Of a DNA stretch of 64,000 nt, positions 22,645 through 34,139 are shown one piece after another. The stretch covers positions 41,820,001-41,884,000 of the forward strand of contig NC_134539.1 of NCBI RefSeq assembly GCF_050624435.1. The letters are read 5' to 3'. Position numbers and translations under genes: made by a program. This DNA is from Tenrec ecaudatus (lineage: Eukaryota > Chordata > Mammalia > Afrosoricida > Tenrecidae). The notes beneath the pieces are model-generated. The model was not told the DNA's origin. It saw only the letters and a list, made by a program, of their open reading frames with translations, and ran no database searches. How positions within the stretch are numbered: position 1 is the first letter of the stretch; each line of letters starts with the position of its first letter.

Positions 22645-22920
22645 GGCTCCTTTGAGGCAAAAATAGCTAGACTTCCTCTCACATCCTTTGGACATGTCAG
22701 CAAGGGGCCGGCCCTGGAGAAGGCTTTCATGCTTCTAAAATAGAGGGGCCCTGAAAACAAGGAAGGGCTTGGACCAGAGGATTCACTCTGTGACTGCCAC
22801 AAAGGGCTCAAGCTTAAGAGCACTTGTGAAGAAGGTGAATAGAGTTTCCTTCCTTGTACCGTGGGCCACGCTGATCCACAGCCAGCTCAATGGCAGCTAA
22901 CAACAACAGCAACAACCACC
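22645..22920 (+). repeat. RTE (BovB-like) LINE, 3' end
   Basis: 'ctcacatcctttggacatgt' (RTE TYFGHV), 'ggccctggagaaggctttca' (SLEKDIML) and 'ctcaatggcagctaacaaca' with a CAACAA tail. Unit A only. Confidence 0.68.
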
Positions 22921-22924
22921 ACCA

Positions 22925-25140
22925 CAAATACTAGCTATCAATCCTATGAATTCAGAGTCTCCCCAAAGCTAGAGGCTGGGCATTTGTATTGTGAATAAAA
23001 GCAGGTCAGTTAATCATATTTTCACTCTTAATTTAAAACATCACTGCACACACAACAGCACAGTGAGATGGTGTTTTTTAAGCTGGATGAGAGAAAGGCA
23101 CGTTAGCCCTGTTAACCAGCCACTCACTATAACAACTTGAAACACACACTGGTTCTACGTAGTTACATGCATTTGCCTGTATATACATATTTAGGGAATA
23201 ACCCCTTAGTAATTTGTGCGAATAAAAAGTCTGTTTATAATTTATAAGAACACAAGAGTTATGCATCCTCATTTACATTGGACTTCTGAAATCGTCTTCA
23301 ATAACTTTATAAGTATTTGCAAGAGTAATAAAATTGACTGTGAGGTATGATACCCATTGTCCAGAAGCAAGATTTAATAAAATAGCCTTGTCTTTGTTGG
23401 AAACTATTTCCCAGAGGAGGTTCTCAGTTTTTCAAATATGTCTACCAGTATCATATAGCCAAACAACTAGATTCAGAATTAAATAATCTTTGGCTGATCC
23501 AAATATGTTTTGTTGTTGTTTCCCATGGACAAATTTGTATATGTAATACCAAATCCTGTTTTGATTATTTCTTCATTCTATGTGTTCCTTGTGGAACAGC
23601 CCCTATTATTGAAACCTTCTATATTAGAAAGGAAATGATTAATTACATTGTCACTTACAAAATTAAAGCCTCAGCAAGTCTTGCTCCTTTTCAGTAATAT
23701 CCATTTTACATGGTATCCGATATCCATATACGATATCCATGAATGTTTCCCTCAAACAGGCAGTTGATTGATTTCAACAGATGAATAACTTCAACCTCTT
23801 GTGAAAATTTTACTACTTAAATTTCAAAGAGAAACCTTGATTCCAAGGTCCTATGTAAAATATTTACAAATATTCATATTAACTTAGTGGAAATAAACAC
23901 TTCCTTGTGTTTGCAATCACCAGTAAATGGGAACTAACCCATGCCACTAGATTCCTGAATATCTGAACAATTTTGCCAAATATTTCTGATTTTCTTTCTA
24001 TTTTTAAGGTTTTACTTGATTTCTGATTTTTTTTAAGTTCAGTAATTTCCCACATATCACAAACACACTAGTTATTGTACTACTTTGTTTTAAAACTTTC
24101 ACAAACTATCCTGGGAAGGAGAATCCCCTGCATGCTTGCAAAAATTATTATGCTCAGGCTCAACATCCATATATACAATCAGACTTTTCATGGTAAAAAT
24201 GTATTAGCCTATATGTTCTACAACTCTGTACTGATGCTTATCAACTGAGAATTACGGAAACTTTGTCTCGGAGCATTAAACCAAAGAGCCTGCACTGCAT
24301 TACTTAATGCTTTTAGACTGCAGCGAACATAAAAATAGTGTTATATGTCAAGGTTATGAGAATATTCAAAATCATAGCATCAGAGAAAAATGTGTTGTGT
24401 TTCAGAGCTTTGTTCTAAATGTATCAGGGGAAGAGAGATCAATAAATGATGTGAAAAGTTTCAGTGGCAACCCTATAATTATTCAAAGAATTGTTTGAAT
24501 GCAAAATCAAGTTTATCAAGTTAGCTTTTCAAATACACTTTAGATAACTATAGAGAGGAAAACATATTATTCCAGGTTTACTTAAATAGGCTTTGCCATA
24601 TGCATATCATATAACAGTGCTCTAACCTTGGCAAGAGCTGTCCCTAGCAACAAAAGACAATTAATCACTGCATAATAATTCCGCAAGCTAAAGTGACAAA
24701 TTCTGAACCTGAAAACTTAATCTGGCACCTAGAGCTTTTTCTCCTATAAAGTGTTAAGTGAACGCATTTAATATGTTAGCCAAAGGATATACTAAAGAGC
24801 TTTGAAGAAACACTTGGAAAATAATTATCAAAATATTCTTGAATTCTACTGAGACTCATTTAAATCATGACCGTAATATGGATGGTTGTGTAATTATTAA
24901 TTAATTCTACATTTTATCATTATTGATATTTTAATACAATAAAATACATGTTTAAATAGCCAACATTCTCTTGGTTGAATTCTCTTGAAGAAGATTATGA
25001 GGCTCTGTTGATTGCACAGGATCTTTATTAGGTTGATCTTTTAAATCCACCAAGTGAAAGAGAGCGGGGGGGTGGGGGGTGGGAAGCCAGAATCAGACAG
25101 AGGGAGAGGGGAAGCTGAAATGCAGGCTTCAAGGCAGCAC
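22925..25140. other. unit A spacer, no gene recognised
   Basis: AT-rich. Patches align with 41360-42000 and 43860-44100 of unit B at roughly 70%. No supported gene or young repeat. Confidence 0.5.
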
Positions 25141-25146
25141 TGACTG

Positions 25147-25670
25147 TGTCAGTCTGGGTACTTTTGAGAAACAAATCCACAGAAACCCATGTATAAGAGA
25201 GTTTTATATAAAGGTTAAGTACACATAAAAAAAAATCCCAACCCCGTGCTGCCCAATCCCTCAAGTCCAACATTAACCCATTAACCCATATGTCCAACAC
25301 CAATCCACACAGTCCTCCTCCATCTCACAAAACACACGCAATGATGCCAACTGCATGAAGAAAGCCTAGTCAGTGAATGTGTAAGCATCTCAGCACTGAC
25401 AGGGGTCTCCACACGGCTGCGCCAGCACCAGGGCTGCATCAGTGTAGGTCCACGTGGCTTCTCCTCGGGGATGTCTTGCATGAAGTGAGCCTTGCCAGCT
25501 GAAGCAGGGAACTGGCTAAGGCAGCTGCACTCTGGTCCGACCATCACAAAACAAGAGACCAGAGAACTCAAAAGGCAAGGCTCACTGAGCCATTTATCTC
25601 TCCGCCCTTCGATTAACCCCACCTGTATTTATTGGCCAGGTTGGCACAATAAAGTAACTACCTCAACTGA
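25147..25670 (+). repeat. interspersed repeat, same family as 59312-59656
   Basis: 'ggtccacgtggcttctcctc', 'agctgaagcagggaactgg', 'gagccatttatctctccgc' and 'ggccaggttggcacaataaa' are the complement of sequences at 59312-59656. The right third equals the end of 16921-17510. No copy at the unit B position. Confidence 0.65.
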
Positions 25671-26185
25671 CCAAGTATGCGGTGTGGGAGAGAGAGTTAA
25701 AATGCTGCAGTAAAAGTGATTCGTGTTGGACGAAAAGGGTTGATCATTATTCCTCTATCTGGATATCTCATTAAATGAGGCTGGATCCTGGAAGACCCAC
25801 TATGTCTTGCTGAAACAATCCCTAAGACACTGTCTGCAATTGGTGACCACACTGCAGGTTAGGTTTTACCTGGAGCTTTGCGGTAAGAGTATTTCCAGGC
25901 TCTAGTTCTTGGCAGAGACCAGTTCCATGTGGTGGTAGCATTGTAGTCCCCATGTTTCCTGGCTGAACCTGAGCTAGGCTGGCTGTCATTATCTGGGGGC
26001 CCTGTCATCTTCAAACTGACAAGAGCATTTGAATTTTTCTTCAACTTCAGATTTCTCTGAATTCGTCATCCACTGTGATCAGCCAGAGAAAATCCTCAAC
26101 TTACACATGTTTTATGTAATTAGTCAACCAAAAGACATTCTCTCACATTTGCTAATAATTGCTTGAAAGTCATGGAGCCACTTTT

Positions 26186-27339
26186 TTCCCCCGAATCATG
26201 TTATTAGGGGCTCTTACAGCTCTTATAACATTCCATACACCAATTGTATCAAGCATCTTTGTACAGATGTTGCCATCATTATGTCTCTTTGAATCCTCTG
26301 TTTCATCTCCTCTTTTTCCCTCCATCCCCTCAACCTCAGGACCCCTTGATTAATTACTATTATTTTCATATCCTACACTGACCACTGTCTCCCTTCACCC
26401 ATGTTGCTATTGTTCATCCCCCTGGTGGGGTGGCTATGCATTGATCATTGTGATTATTTCCCCCCTCTGCCCTTCCTCCCCCCAACTTTTACCCTAGCCT
26501 ACTGGCATCTCCACTCCCATTTATGTTCCTGAAGGGGTTACCTGCCACGAATTCTGTCTGTCATGAGCCCTTATCTGTACTAGTGCACATAGTCTGGTCT
26601 AGCCAGAACTGAAAGGTAAGATTGGGGTCATGATAGCGGAGGCTGAGGAAGCCTAAAATCCAGAGGAATAGTGTGTGTTTCATCAGTGCCCTGGTTGACT
26701 CATCCCTTCCTTGTGACCCTTCTGTGAGGGATGTCCCATTGTCCACAGATGGGTTTAGGGTCTCTGCTCCAAACCCACTCATTCTCAACAATATGATTTT
26801 TTTCCCTCTTTGTTTTGGGTCTTCTGGTGCCTGTTACCTGATTCCATCTATACCTCATGATTGCACAGGCTGGTGTGCTTCTTCCATGTGGGATTGTTGC
26901 TTCGCTGTCAGATGGCTTCTTCTTTAACTTCAAGCCTTTAACACCCCAGACATTGTATCTTTTAATATCCAGGCACCATCAGCTTTCTTCATCACATTTG
27001 CCTATTCACCCATTTTGTCTTTAGGAGTATATCAGGAGGGTGAGCATCACAGAATGCCAGCTTGTTAGAACAAAGTGCTCTTGCATTGAGGGAGGGCTTG
27101 AGCAGAGGCCCAAAGTCTGTCCACTTAATGCATTGTCATATAAATATATGTGCATAGGCCAATACCTCTGTTTGTATTAATTAATATGTGTTCATAAGTG
27201 AACACCTATTTTACACCTCTATCCATAGATTTGCTTCCTAGGTCTTTCCTCTGTTTCCTATTACCTTCCTCCTGCCCCACCATCACAGTCGTCCTTCTGC
27301 TGCCTCTTTGTAATTCCTCTTAGTTAGATGGCTGTTGCG
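26186..27339 (-). mobile_element. L1 LINE 3'UTR insertion with target-site duplication
   Basis: Complement of the young L1 3' end: the left edge 'aatcatgttattaggggctc' is the reversed poly(A)-signal end. The right side runs to the 'tttgggcctctgctcaagcc' module. It is flanked by TGGAGCCACTTTT at 26173-26185 and 27340-27352. In unit B the flanks are joined without it (at about 45020-45080), so it inserted after the duplication. Confidence 0.85.
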
Positions 27340-27352
27340 TGGAGCCACTTTT

Positions 27353-28595
27353 AAGTCTTACTTTTCACATCATATACCTTAGGACAGATGAACTTGAAAA
27401 TAATAGAGAAGAAATAATGATAACCTATTAAAAATAAATAAAATGAGAATATTGCATATTAAAATTAAGATTACATATTAATACTTTCAAATGGATTAAT
27501 TTTAAGTATGCAAACAGAAGTTAATTAAAGTATTAAAAGTAAATATATTTAAATTAAGATAAGCAGAAGAATTACTAACAATCAAAGCTTCTACTTTAAA
27601 CAGCAGTGACTCAGCTCTTTTTCAGCAGTGATTCTATTTCATTTTTTCTTGGAAGTAACAAATATATAAAGAGATATCATTTATTTGTTTATTTGGTCAG
27701 TGGATTTGAACCTGTAGACCATAAACTCATGAGAATAGCAGCTTTTCTTACTCTATGCTCCGCTATCTACCTGGTTCCTTCAACAGTGCTGAAAACCTAC
27801 GTAAGTTAAATGAACCAAAAGCAGGTATTAAAGAAGGACAAAAATTACTCCACTTGAAGTAATATAAGTGTCAATAAACAAACATCCTTTAGTTAATCTA
27901 ATTAATTAAATAGGATAGTGCCTATTTTTAAATAATAAAGGTTATGAGATGACATATTAAAAGTTGACTTTTAATAACGAAAATATTATAAATCATTGTA
28001 TGAAAATTAATTTTAAAATTCTGTTAAAATACAATGTCTTAAATAATGAAGCAATAAGCTTTCAAACCAAAAGCCATATCCTATTCCATATTAAAACACA
28101 TGAATCATTTTTGAGAAAGTCTGGGACAATGTAAGGATGATTTTTAATACCTATTGTTATTTAATGTCTATTATTATTGATAATTAGATTTATGTAATCA
28201 GATGAGATTATAAATATATATAATTCAATATATAAATAATTACATTGAAAAAATATTTGTTGCTATTCATAGTCACTGTGCATTATAAAATCCAATAAAA
28301 TCAATAGAAAGCTTATTAAAGTAGTAAAAGTATTCAATTAATCATCTAAGTAACAGAAGATATATGATAATAATAAATTATTCATAAGTATCAATAGACT
28401 AGAAAGTATTATTGGAGAATACATAATAAGTATACATACTTTACAATATTAAAATGTTGATGTATCAACCATGACTATATAAGCATATAAGCAAAAAGGT
28501 TCTAGTTTGTACATGCATGAGTTTATTTTAGACAAAACCTGTCTAAACCAGTCTCTGCAATCAAAGACTGGCTGCAGACAAGTTTTCTCAGTAAT
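27353..28595. other. unit A spacer, very AT-rich
   Basis: Collinear with 45080-45930 and later sequence of unit B, for example 'gagaatagcagcttttctta' (27732) against 'gaaaacagcagctttttaca' (45690). No gene. Confidence 0.55.
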
Positions 28596-28599
28596 CCAC

Positions 28600-29095
28600 T
28601 TATCCAGAAATTGGGAAAGTGCCTTAAAAAATTATCCCATAAAAGGGGGTCTTCAGGGCCACTGAGATTCATGACAGAGCAGTCAGCTCAGAAGACTGTG
28701 GCATCTGTGTTCGGGGATTCCCAAGGCAGAGTCTTGAGAGGTTTCTCTCTTTGGAAAGACAACAGTCACAGAGGTTTTCAGGAAGAAGCTTTAGGAAAAT
28801 GAAAAACTCCCTTGGTGGGTGAAAGCTCAGGAATGTGGCATTAAGGAATTTGTTTTTCCCCATAACAAGGCACCTGCCCATGCTTCAAGGGCATCAAGGC
28901 TTGCCCTGAGAGAATTTCTTCGAAAAACCATATCTCGTCCACCCACTACCCTTGCCCTTGCCTTTCATTCTTCTCTTTGCTACCCAAACTCAAACACCAT
29001 TTCAAAGGAACATCATTCAAGTGTCTGTCTCAAGGATACCCACACTGCCATCTTGGCGCGGTGTAAACGCAGGACAGCAGTATGAACCACGGCTG
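28600..29095 (+). mobile_element. mariner-type transposase relic (unit A copy)
   Basis: Conceptual translation gives PHNKAPAHAS (mariner HHDNAPAH), a decayed PHPPYSPDLAP region, then FFSLLPKLKHHFKGTSF, in more than one frame. The position corresponds to 49085-49575 in unit B, and the upstream flank 'ctctgcaatcaaagactggc' matches 48890, so the element predates the duplication. Confidence 0.62.
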
Positions 29096-30450
29096 TTATT
29101 TTACGTGTGTGAGCGCGTGTGTGCGAGCACATGTGTGCGTGTGTGTGTGATTATGGTGTTGTCTTTGTAGCACATATCTCTTTCTGTGCTATCTGGTTTT
29201 GTCACTTTTTCCCCTTTCACTTTCTATGTTGCATTTTCCCCATGACAGTAAGGTGTCATGGGGGAAGGAAGGGCGGGGAGAGCTGCCTGAGCATACCTGG
29301 CTGCAGAGGTAGAGGAGAGGGCCATCAAGTTGGCAGAGGTGGAGCTGGCCTCACCCCTGGTCACCAGAAGGTGGCTAAGACGAGGGGGCCACAGCACTGC
29401 TTTGGTCACTGGTAGCAGAGACACGGGTTACCTGCGAGAGCGTCTACTTCATCTGCCCAGGGAATGAGGAGTGTCCCTAAGATGAGCAGCGAGTGTCTGC
29501 TGCAATTCAGTGCGAGCGCAGCTGGTTACCCAGCTTTATCCCAGCAGCCAAGGAACATGCAGACTTCAGGGTTCCTCTGGCCACCTCCTACTTTTCCCAC
29601 TCCTCATGGCCCCCAGCCCACACAAATAGAGCCACAATGGACAGGTGCTTTTATTGCTCCAGCTCTATAGGCCCTTGTGCTAATGGGGCTCTCACCTACA
29701 TGCCAGCACTTTTCTTTCTCACCTCTAGACCATGTTGTGCTCACCTTGCTTGACTGGGGATTTGCTTTCACTTTATGTCCTATTGGGAATTCTGTAACGT
29801 GGCTTCTCTTCACCCAGGAGTATGACGTTCCCTGTGTAGAAAAGGTCATGCTAGGCTTGACCCCCCCACCCCCACGCCATCTCCACTCAGTCACTGTTCT
29901 TTCTCTTTCCAACTGATACTTAATCTCACCTTTTACCACTTCATTTGATGCTCAGTGTTCCTGTTTTATCATCTGCATCTGTTTCACTCGGTTTCTTGTT
30001 TTTTGTTGACTCAAAGGACTGTCACCACAATGCCATAGCGTCTCCTGCTCTTGGGAAATAGATTTAAGGTGTTTGAGAGCAGAAATCAAGTGCTTAATTC
30101 ACCAGAAAGAAGAATATCTGTTTTACCAAAGCCAGCCACCTTCTGACCCCAGCCCCTGCCGGAAACTGCTCTGTGAGATAACCTTGACTTCCACTTTAAC
30201 CGCAGCTCACAAAATCACTGATCATTGAAGCCCACACTGTGTTTTCAGCTTGTTCGCCTGATTCCACAAAGCAAAGTCAGGATTGGCCAAGCCACAGGCA
30301 ACCTTCCTTCATCTACCTAACAAAGGATGGGGAGAAGGAGGAAATCACTAATTAAAAGATATCAACAAATTCAAGGGCAGAAATTAAGCTGCAGGAAAAT
30401 TGGCACGGTTGTTAGTAGGTGACATAAAGTTGGTTCTGACTCGTAGTAAG
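29096..30450. other. GC-richer spacer between units A and B
   Basis: Starts with a TG-rich simple stretch (29103-29150). The rest has higher GC than its neighbours and several overlapping frames of 66-111 codons on both strands, none with recognisable domains. A patch at 30135-30290 ('gaaactgctctgtgagataa') weakly resembles L2 reverse transcriptase sequence. The junction of the tandem duplication should lie in or near this interval. Confidence 0.4.
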
Positions 30451-30454
30451 TCAT

Positions 30455-31085
30455 TTTTAAAAAAACATTTAATTAGGGGCTCATACAACTCTTATCACAA
30501 TCCATACATATACATACATCAATTGTATAAAGCACATCTGTATATTCTTTGCACTAATCATTTTCAAAGCATTTGCTCTCCACTTAAGCCCTTTGCATCA
30601 GGTCTTTTTTTTTTCCTCCCTCCCCGCTACCCCTCCCTCATGAGCCCTTGATAATTTATAGATTATTATTTTGTCATATCTTGCCCTATCTGGCGTCTCC
30701 CTTCACCCCCTTCTCTGTTGTCCGTCCCCCAGGGAGGAGGTCACATGTAGATCCTTGTAATAGGTTCCCCCTTTCCAACCCACTCACCCTCTTCCCTCCC
30801 AGTATCGCCCCTCACACCTCTGGTCCTGAAGGTATCATCCACCCTGGATTCCCTGTGCCTCCAGCTCCTATCTGCACCAGTGTACAACCTCTGCTCTATC
30901 CAGTCTTGCAAGGTAGGATTCGGCTCATGGTAGTTGGCGGGGAGGAAGCATCCAGGATCTGGGGGAAAGCTGTATTCTTCATCGGTGCTACATCACTCCC
31001 TGACTGACTCACCTCCTCACCTAGACCCCTCTGTGAGGGGATCTCCAGTGGCCAACAAATGGGCTTTGGGTCTCCAGTCATTTTT
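30455..31085 (-). repeat. L1 LINE, 3'UTR
   Basis: 'aattaggggctcatacaact', 'atcacaatccatacatatac', 'ctcatgagcccttgataatt' and 'aatgggctttgggtctccag' are the complement of the young L1 3'UTR. The same arrangement is seen at 63449-64000. Confidence 0.78.
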
Positions 31086-31089
31086 AACA

Positions 31090-31560
31090 AAATCAAACAC
31101 TTCCTGGACCTCCACCATCCTCACAATTATTACTAAGTTTAACTCATTGTTACCAGATACTTCATTCTATCTCATTGAAGGTCTACCTCATTTGGGCGGA
31201 CTCTCTAATTCACTGAACATGATATCCTTCTCCAGGAATGAACTTGTTATTTCTGATAATATATACAATGTATACCACATGAAATCTCACCATGCATACT
31301 TCCAAAGAACACATGGTTGCACCTCTTCAGACATAGACATGTTTGCTCTTCTGCCTATCTATTGTAGTATCATGATTCTTTGTCAACACCATCATTCAAA
31401 AGCATCAAGTCTTCCTCATTTCTGGTCCAGCTTTTGCATGCATATGAGGTCACTAAATTCAATGGCTTGGTCAGGCACATCTTAGTCCTGAAAGTGGCGC
31501 CTTTTTTGGAACACTTTGTAAAGGTTGTGTGCAATGCATATGTAATCTTGGAAACAAAAT
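31090..31560 (-). repeat. RTE (BovB-like) LINE relic (unit B copy)
   Basis: 'atgatatccttctccaggaa', 'tttgtcaacaccatcattca', 'tttctggtccagcttttgca', 'ggcttggtcaggcacatctt' follow the RTE complement. Its right flank ('ctactcaagatcttcttact') matches the flank of the unit A copy. Confidence 0.7.
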
Positions 31561-31799
31561 ACTACTCAAGATCTTCTTACTCGATTTTAAAAAGTATTTC
31601 CAAGGAAAACACTATGAACTATATGAAATAAATATCAATAGAAATGCAAACCACTAAATTTATTGTTTCCTGTGAAGGCTTTTCTCAGGAAAGTTAGATT
31701 CACAGAAAGATGAGCTAGTCTTTGTCTCCCTCTAGTGACACACCAGCAGTATAACATTAAAACAACGACAACAAATACATTGCACTGAATTCTTATGCA

Positions 31800-31935
31800 T
31801 GTTACTGTTCCAAAAGGTGTTCTTGGTTATTATCAGTAAGTTGATCATCAGGCCTTTCTTCCAGGACACGACTGAGTTTAAAACATCTCAACCTTTAGAT
31901 AAATGGTAATGCGAACAAATACACCACCAAGGGAC
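31800..31935. repeat. RTE-tail / SINE-like fragment
   Basis: 'gttgatcatcaggcctttct' to 'accaagggacttta', the counterpart of 14930-15065. Confidence 0.45.
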
Positions 31936-32039
31936 TTTATATTTTAAATTATTTCTTTGGGTTATTATGTTTAATACGGAATGTGGAAATTATCAAACAA
32001 TATTATTAATATTACATATTACTAAATGTTAAGGTAATT

Positions 32040-32935
32040 CAAAAACAGTGGCAGGAGTACAGTGGCACAGAACTAGCAGAAATTCAAGCCAGATTCAGAG
32101 AGTGTGAAATGAGGGATATCAACTGTATCTTGGCTTAAAACCATGAATGCCAAACAGATGTTTACTTGTATTTCATTGACTATGCAAAGACAGTTGACTC
32201 CGTGGATCATAGCAAATTATGGATGACACTGAAAAGAGTAGAAATTCCAGGACATTTAACTATGCTTATGCATAACATATGCAAAGGTCAAGAGGCAGTC
32301 ATTCCAACAGAACAAGAGGATCCTGGGTAGTTTGAAAACAAGAAAGGTGTGTGTCAGGGTAGTATCCTTTCACCATACTTATTCCTTTCATATGCTGGGC
32401 TAATAATCTAAGAAAATAAACTATATGATGAAAAAAATAGCAACAGGTTTAAAGGAAGATCATTAATAACCTGTAATATGCATATGCCAATCTTCCTTTA
32501 TCCAAAGAGATACAGTGTTCAGTGATAAAGACGTCCTCATGGGTTCCAGCTCAACATAAAGCACACAAAGACTCTCACTACTGCGCCAATAAGCAGAATC
32601 TGAATCGAGAATAGGATGGAGCTGTAAAGAATGTCATTTTACTTCAATGCACATAGAAGAAACAATAAAAAATTCAAAGGACTCCTGAATTGAACCAATT
32701 TGCTGCAAAACATATCTTTATGTATTGTATTAAAAAATGAAGGTGTTACTCTGAAGACCAAGCTATTTTCAATCATATTGTATGCAAGTGAAAGTTAGAC
32801 AATGAAAATGGAAGATAAAATAAAAATTAATGCCTTTGAATGGTGTGGGTTAAGAATATTGAATATACAGAACAAAGAAATCATTAGCACCACAATAGAA
32901 GACACAGTCAAATTATAGGAGCAAATTCATGCCTA
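32040..32935 (+). repeat. RTE (BovB-like) LINE, reverse transcriptase to C-terminal region
   Basis: 'gtatttcattgactatgcaa' (YFIDYAK), 'cagttgactccgtggatcat' (TVDSVDH), 'ggtgtgtgtcagggtagtat' (GVCQGSI) and 'gaatggtgtgggttaagaat' (RTE FELWCWRRI) lie in order on the + strand. Stops interrupt the frame. The unit A counterpart interval lacks it. Confidence 0.78.
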
Positions 32936-32949
32936 TGAATACTATAAGT

Positions 32950-33545
32950 ATACTGAATGTAAATGAATTTAAAATGCAGCAACCAAGAGATAGAGAACAT
33001 CCAAGTGGATCAAAAAAATCCCATCAATATACTCACTATAACGGACATGCTTTAGACACAAAGATAAAGATAAAATTTAAGGATGAAAAATTATATCAAG
33101 TAAATTACAACCATAAAAGAACAAGAGTGAATATTTTAATTTCTGACAAAATAGACCTGGAGGCAAGCAGCAGCATAAAGGATAAAGCAGAGAATCATCT
33201 AATGACCAAATGGTCAATCCACAAAGCAGATATCTATGCTTCATAATACATATCTATGCTTCATAATACATATCTATGAAAGCCCCCAAATACATAATGA
33301 AAATATTAGTAGAAATGAAAAGACAAATAGAAAGTTCCATAGTAATAGTGGGGCACCCAAATGCAGGGCGATCAAATAAATGGCAAACAACTGGTAGGGC
33401 CCTCAACAAAGACACAGACAATCTAAGCAACCCAATTGACCAACTTGGCCTCATAGACACACAGAACACCTCACCCAACAAAGCACAATGCACAAGACTT
33501 TGCAGTGCACATGAATCATTCTTCAGAATAAAATTAAAATGTATT
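32950..33545 (+). repeat. L1 LINE ORF2 endonuclease fragment
   Basis: Two frames, 32929-33246 and 33276-33548, read ILISDKIDLEASSS...MTKWSIHKADIYA, then APKYIMKILVEMK, SSIVIVGHPNAG and LGLIDTQNTSPNKAQ. They align to the L1 endonuclease pattern (AILISDKIDF; APKYIKQIL; IVGDFNTPL; DLIDIYRTFHP). The catalytic GDFN is GHPN here. A 20-bp tandem repeat sits between the two parts. It abuts the RTE on its left. Confidence 0.68.
33231..33278. repeat. 20-bp tandem repeat, 2.4 copies
   Basis: 'tatctatgcttcataataca' at 33231-33250 and 33251-33270, then a partial third copy. It lies inside the L1 fragment and shifts its frame. Confidence 0.9.
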
Positions 33546-33849
33546 TGATGCTGCTCCAGGATGTTTTAAAATGTGTGAGTATAAGACATTAATCAACCGC
33601 TTACAGTCACATGATAATCTTTGATTGCTTCTTTTCCTAAATTAAGCTTAGCTATGATGATTTATAAATCTCTCTGAATAGGGTTATGTTATAAAGTGAA
33701 CACCAGATGATGATACAGCCCAAATAATGCACATCCTAATCCGTTTAACATTTCTGAAATGCATCTTGCTCATTTTTATTCTCAGAATCTCCCCTGAAGT
33801 TTTTTTTTTCCTGGAGAAGTTTTGGAACAGTAATTTAATTTACTTATCA

Positions 33850-34135
33850 TAGATCTAAACATATTTTTTAACTTATTGTATTTGTCTTGGTAGCTAATGC
33901 TTTCAAAAAGTTATTAATTTATCTTACATTGTTGGATTTAACAGGAAAAAGTTCTTAACAATACTCCTTAATCTTTAAATTTTGTAAAACCTTCAGTTAT
34001 GTCCTCTCTTTATTCCTGAAAAATTTAATCTGTTCTTTAGGTGGTTTCTTTTTATCTTTTTAATCTTTTAGCTAGGAGTTTAGTAATAGTTAATATTAGG
34101 CTTTTAAAAATTCCTTTATCAAATAGAAGGAAAAT
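33850..34135 (-). repeat. old L1 LINE, antisense, left part
   Basis: 'attttgtaaaaccttcagtt', 'atgtcctctctttattcctg', 'tagctaggagtttagtaata' are the complement of old L1 ORF2. The element is split by the younger L1 at 34140-35830 and resumes near 35870. Confidence 0.55.
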
Positions 34136-34139
34136 CCTG

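Larger units (their letters stand above)
13385..29095. repeat. tandem duplication unit A (carries the truncated OR13F1 copy)
   Basis: Collinear anchors shared with unit B, in order (A/B): RTE relic 13385/31090; 'ctagtctttgtctcc' at about 14140/31710; RTE tail 14930/31800; 'gtgtgaagataagatattaa' 16855 against 'gtgtgagtataagacattaa' 33570; old antisense L1 19430/36110; OR copy 20214/39298; 'tttgttgttgt' flank 23505/41930; 'gcaggttaggttttacct' 25853 against 'gcaggctaggttttttct' 44710; 'cttcacatcatatacctta' area 27365/45075; mariner relic 28600/49085. Outside the OR segment, identity looks like roughly 70%. The outer limits are not defined. Confidence 0.75.

Noticed and set aside
30934-31485. 183-codon + strand open frame
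   Set aside because: It runs antisense across an L1 3'UTR and an RTE relic, so it is a chance frame in repeat DNA.
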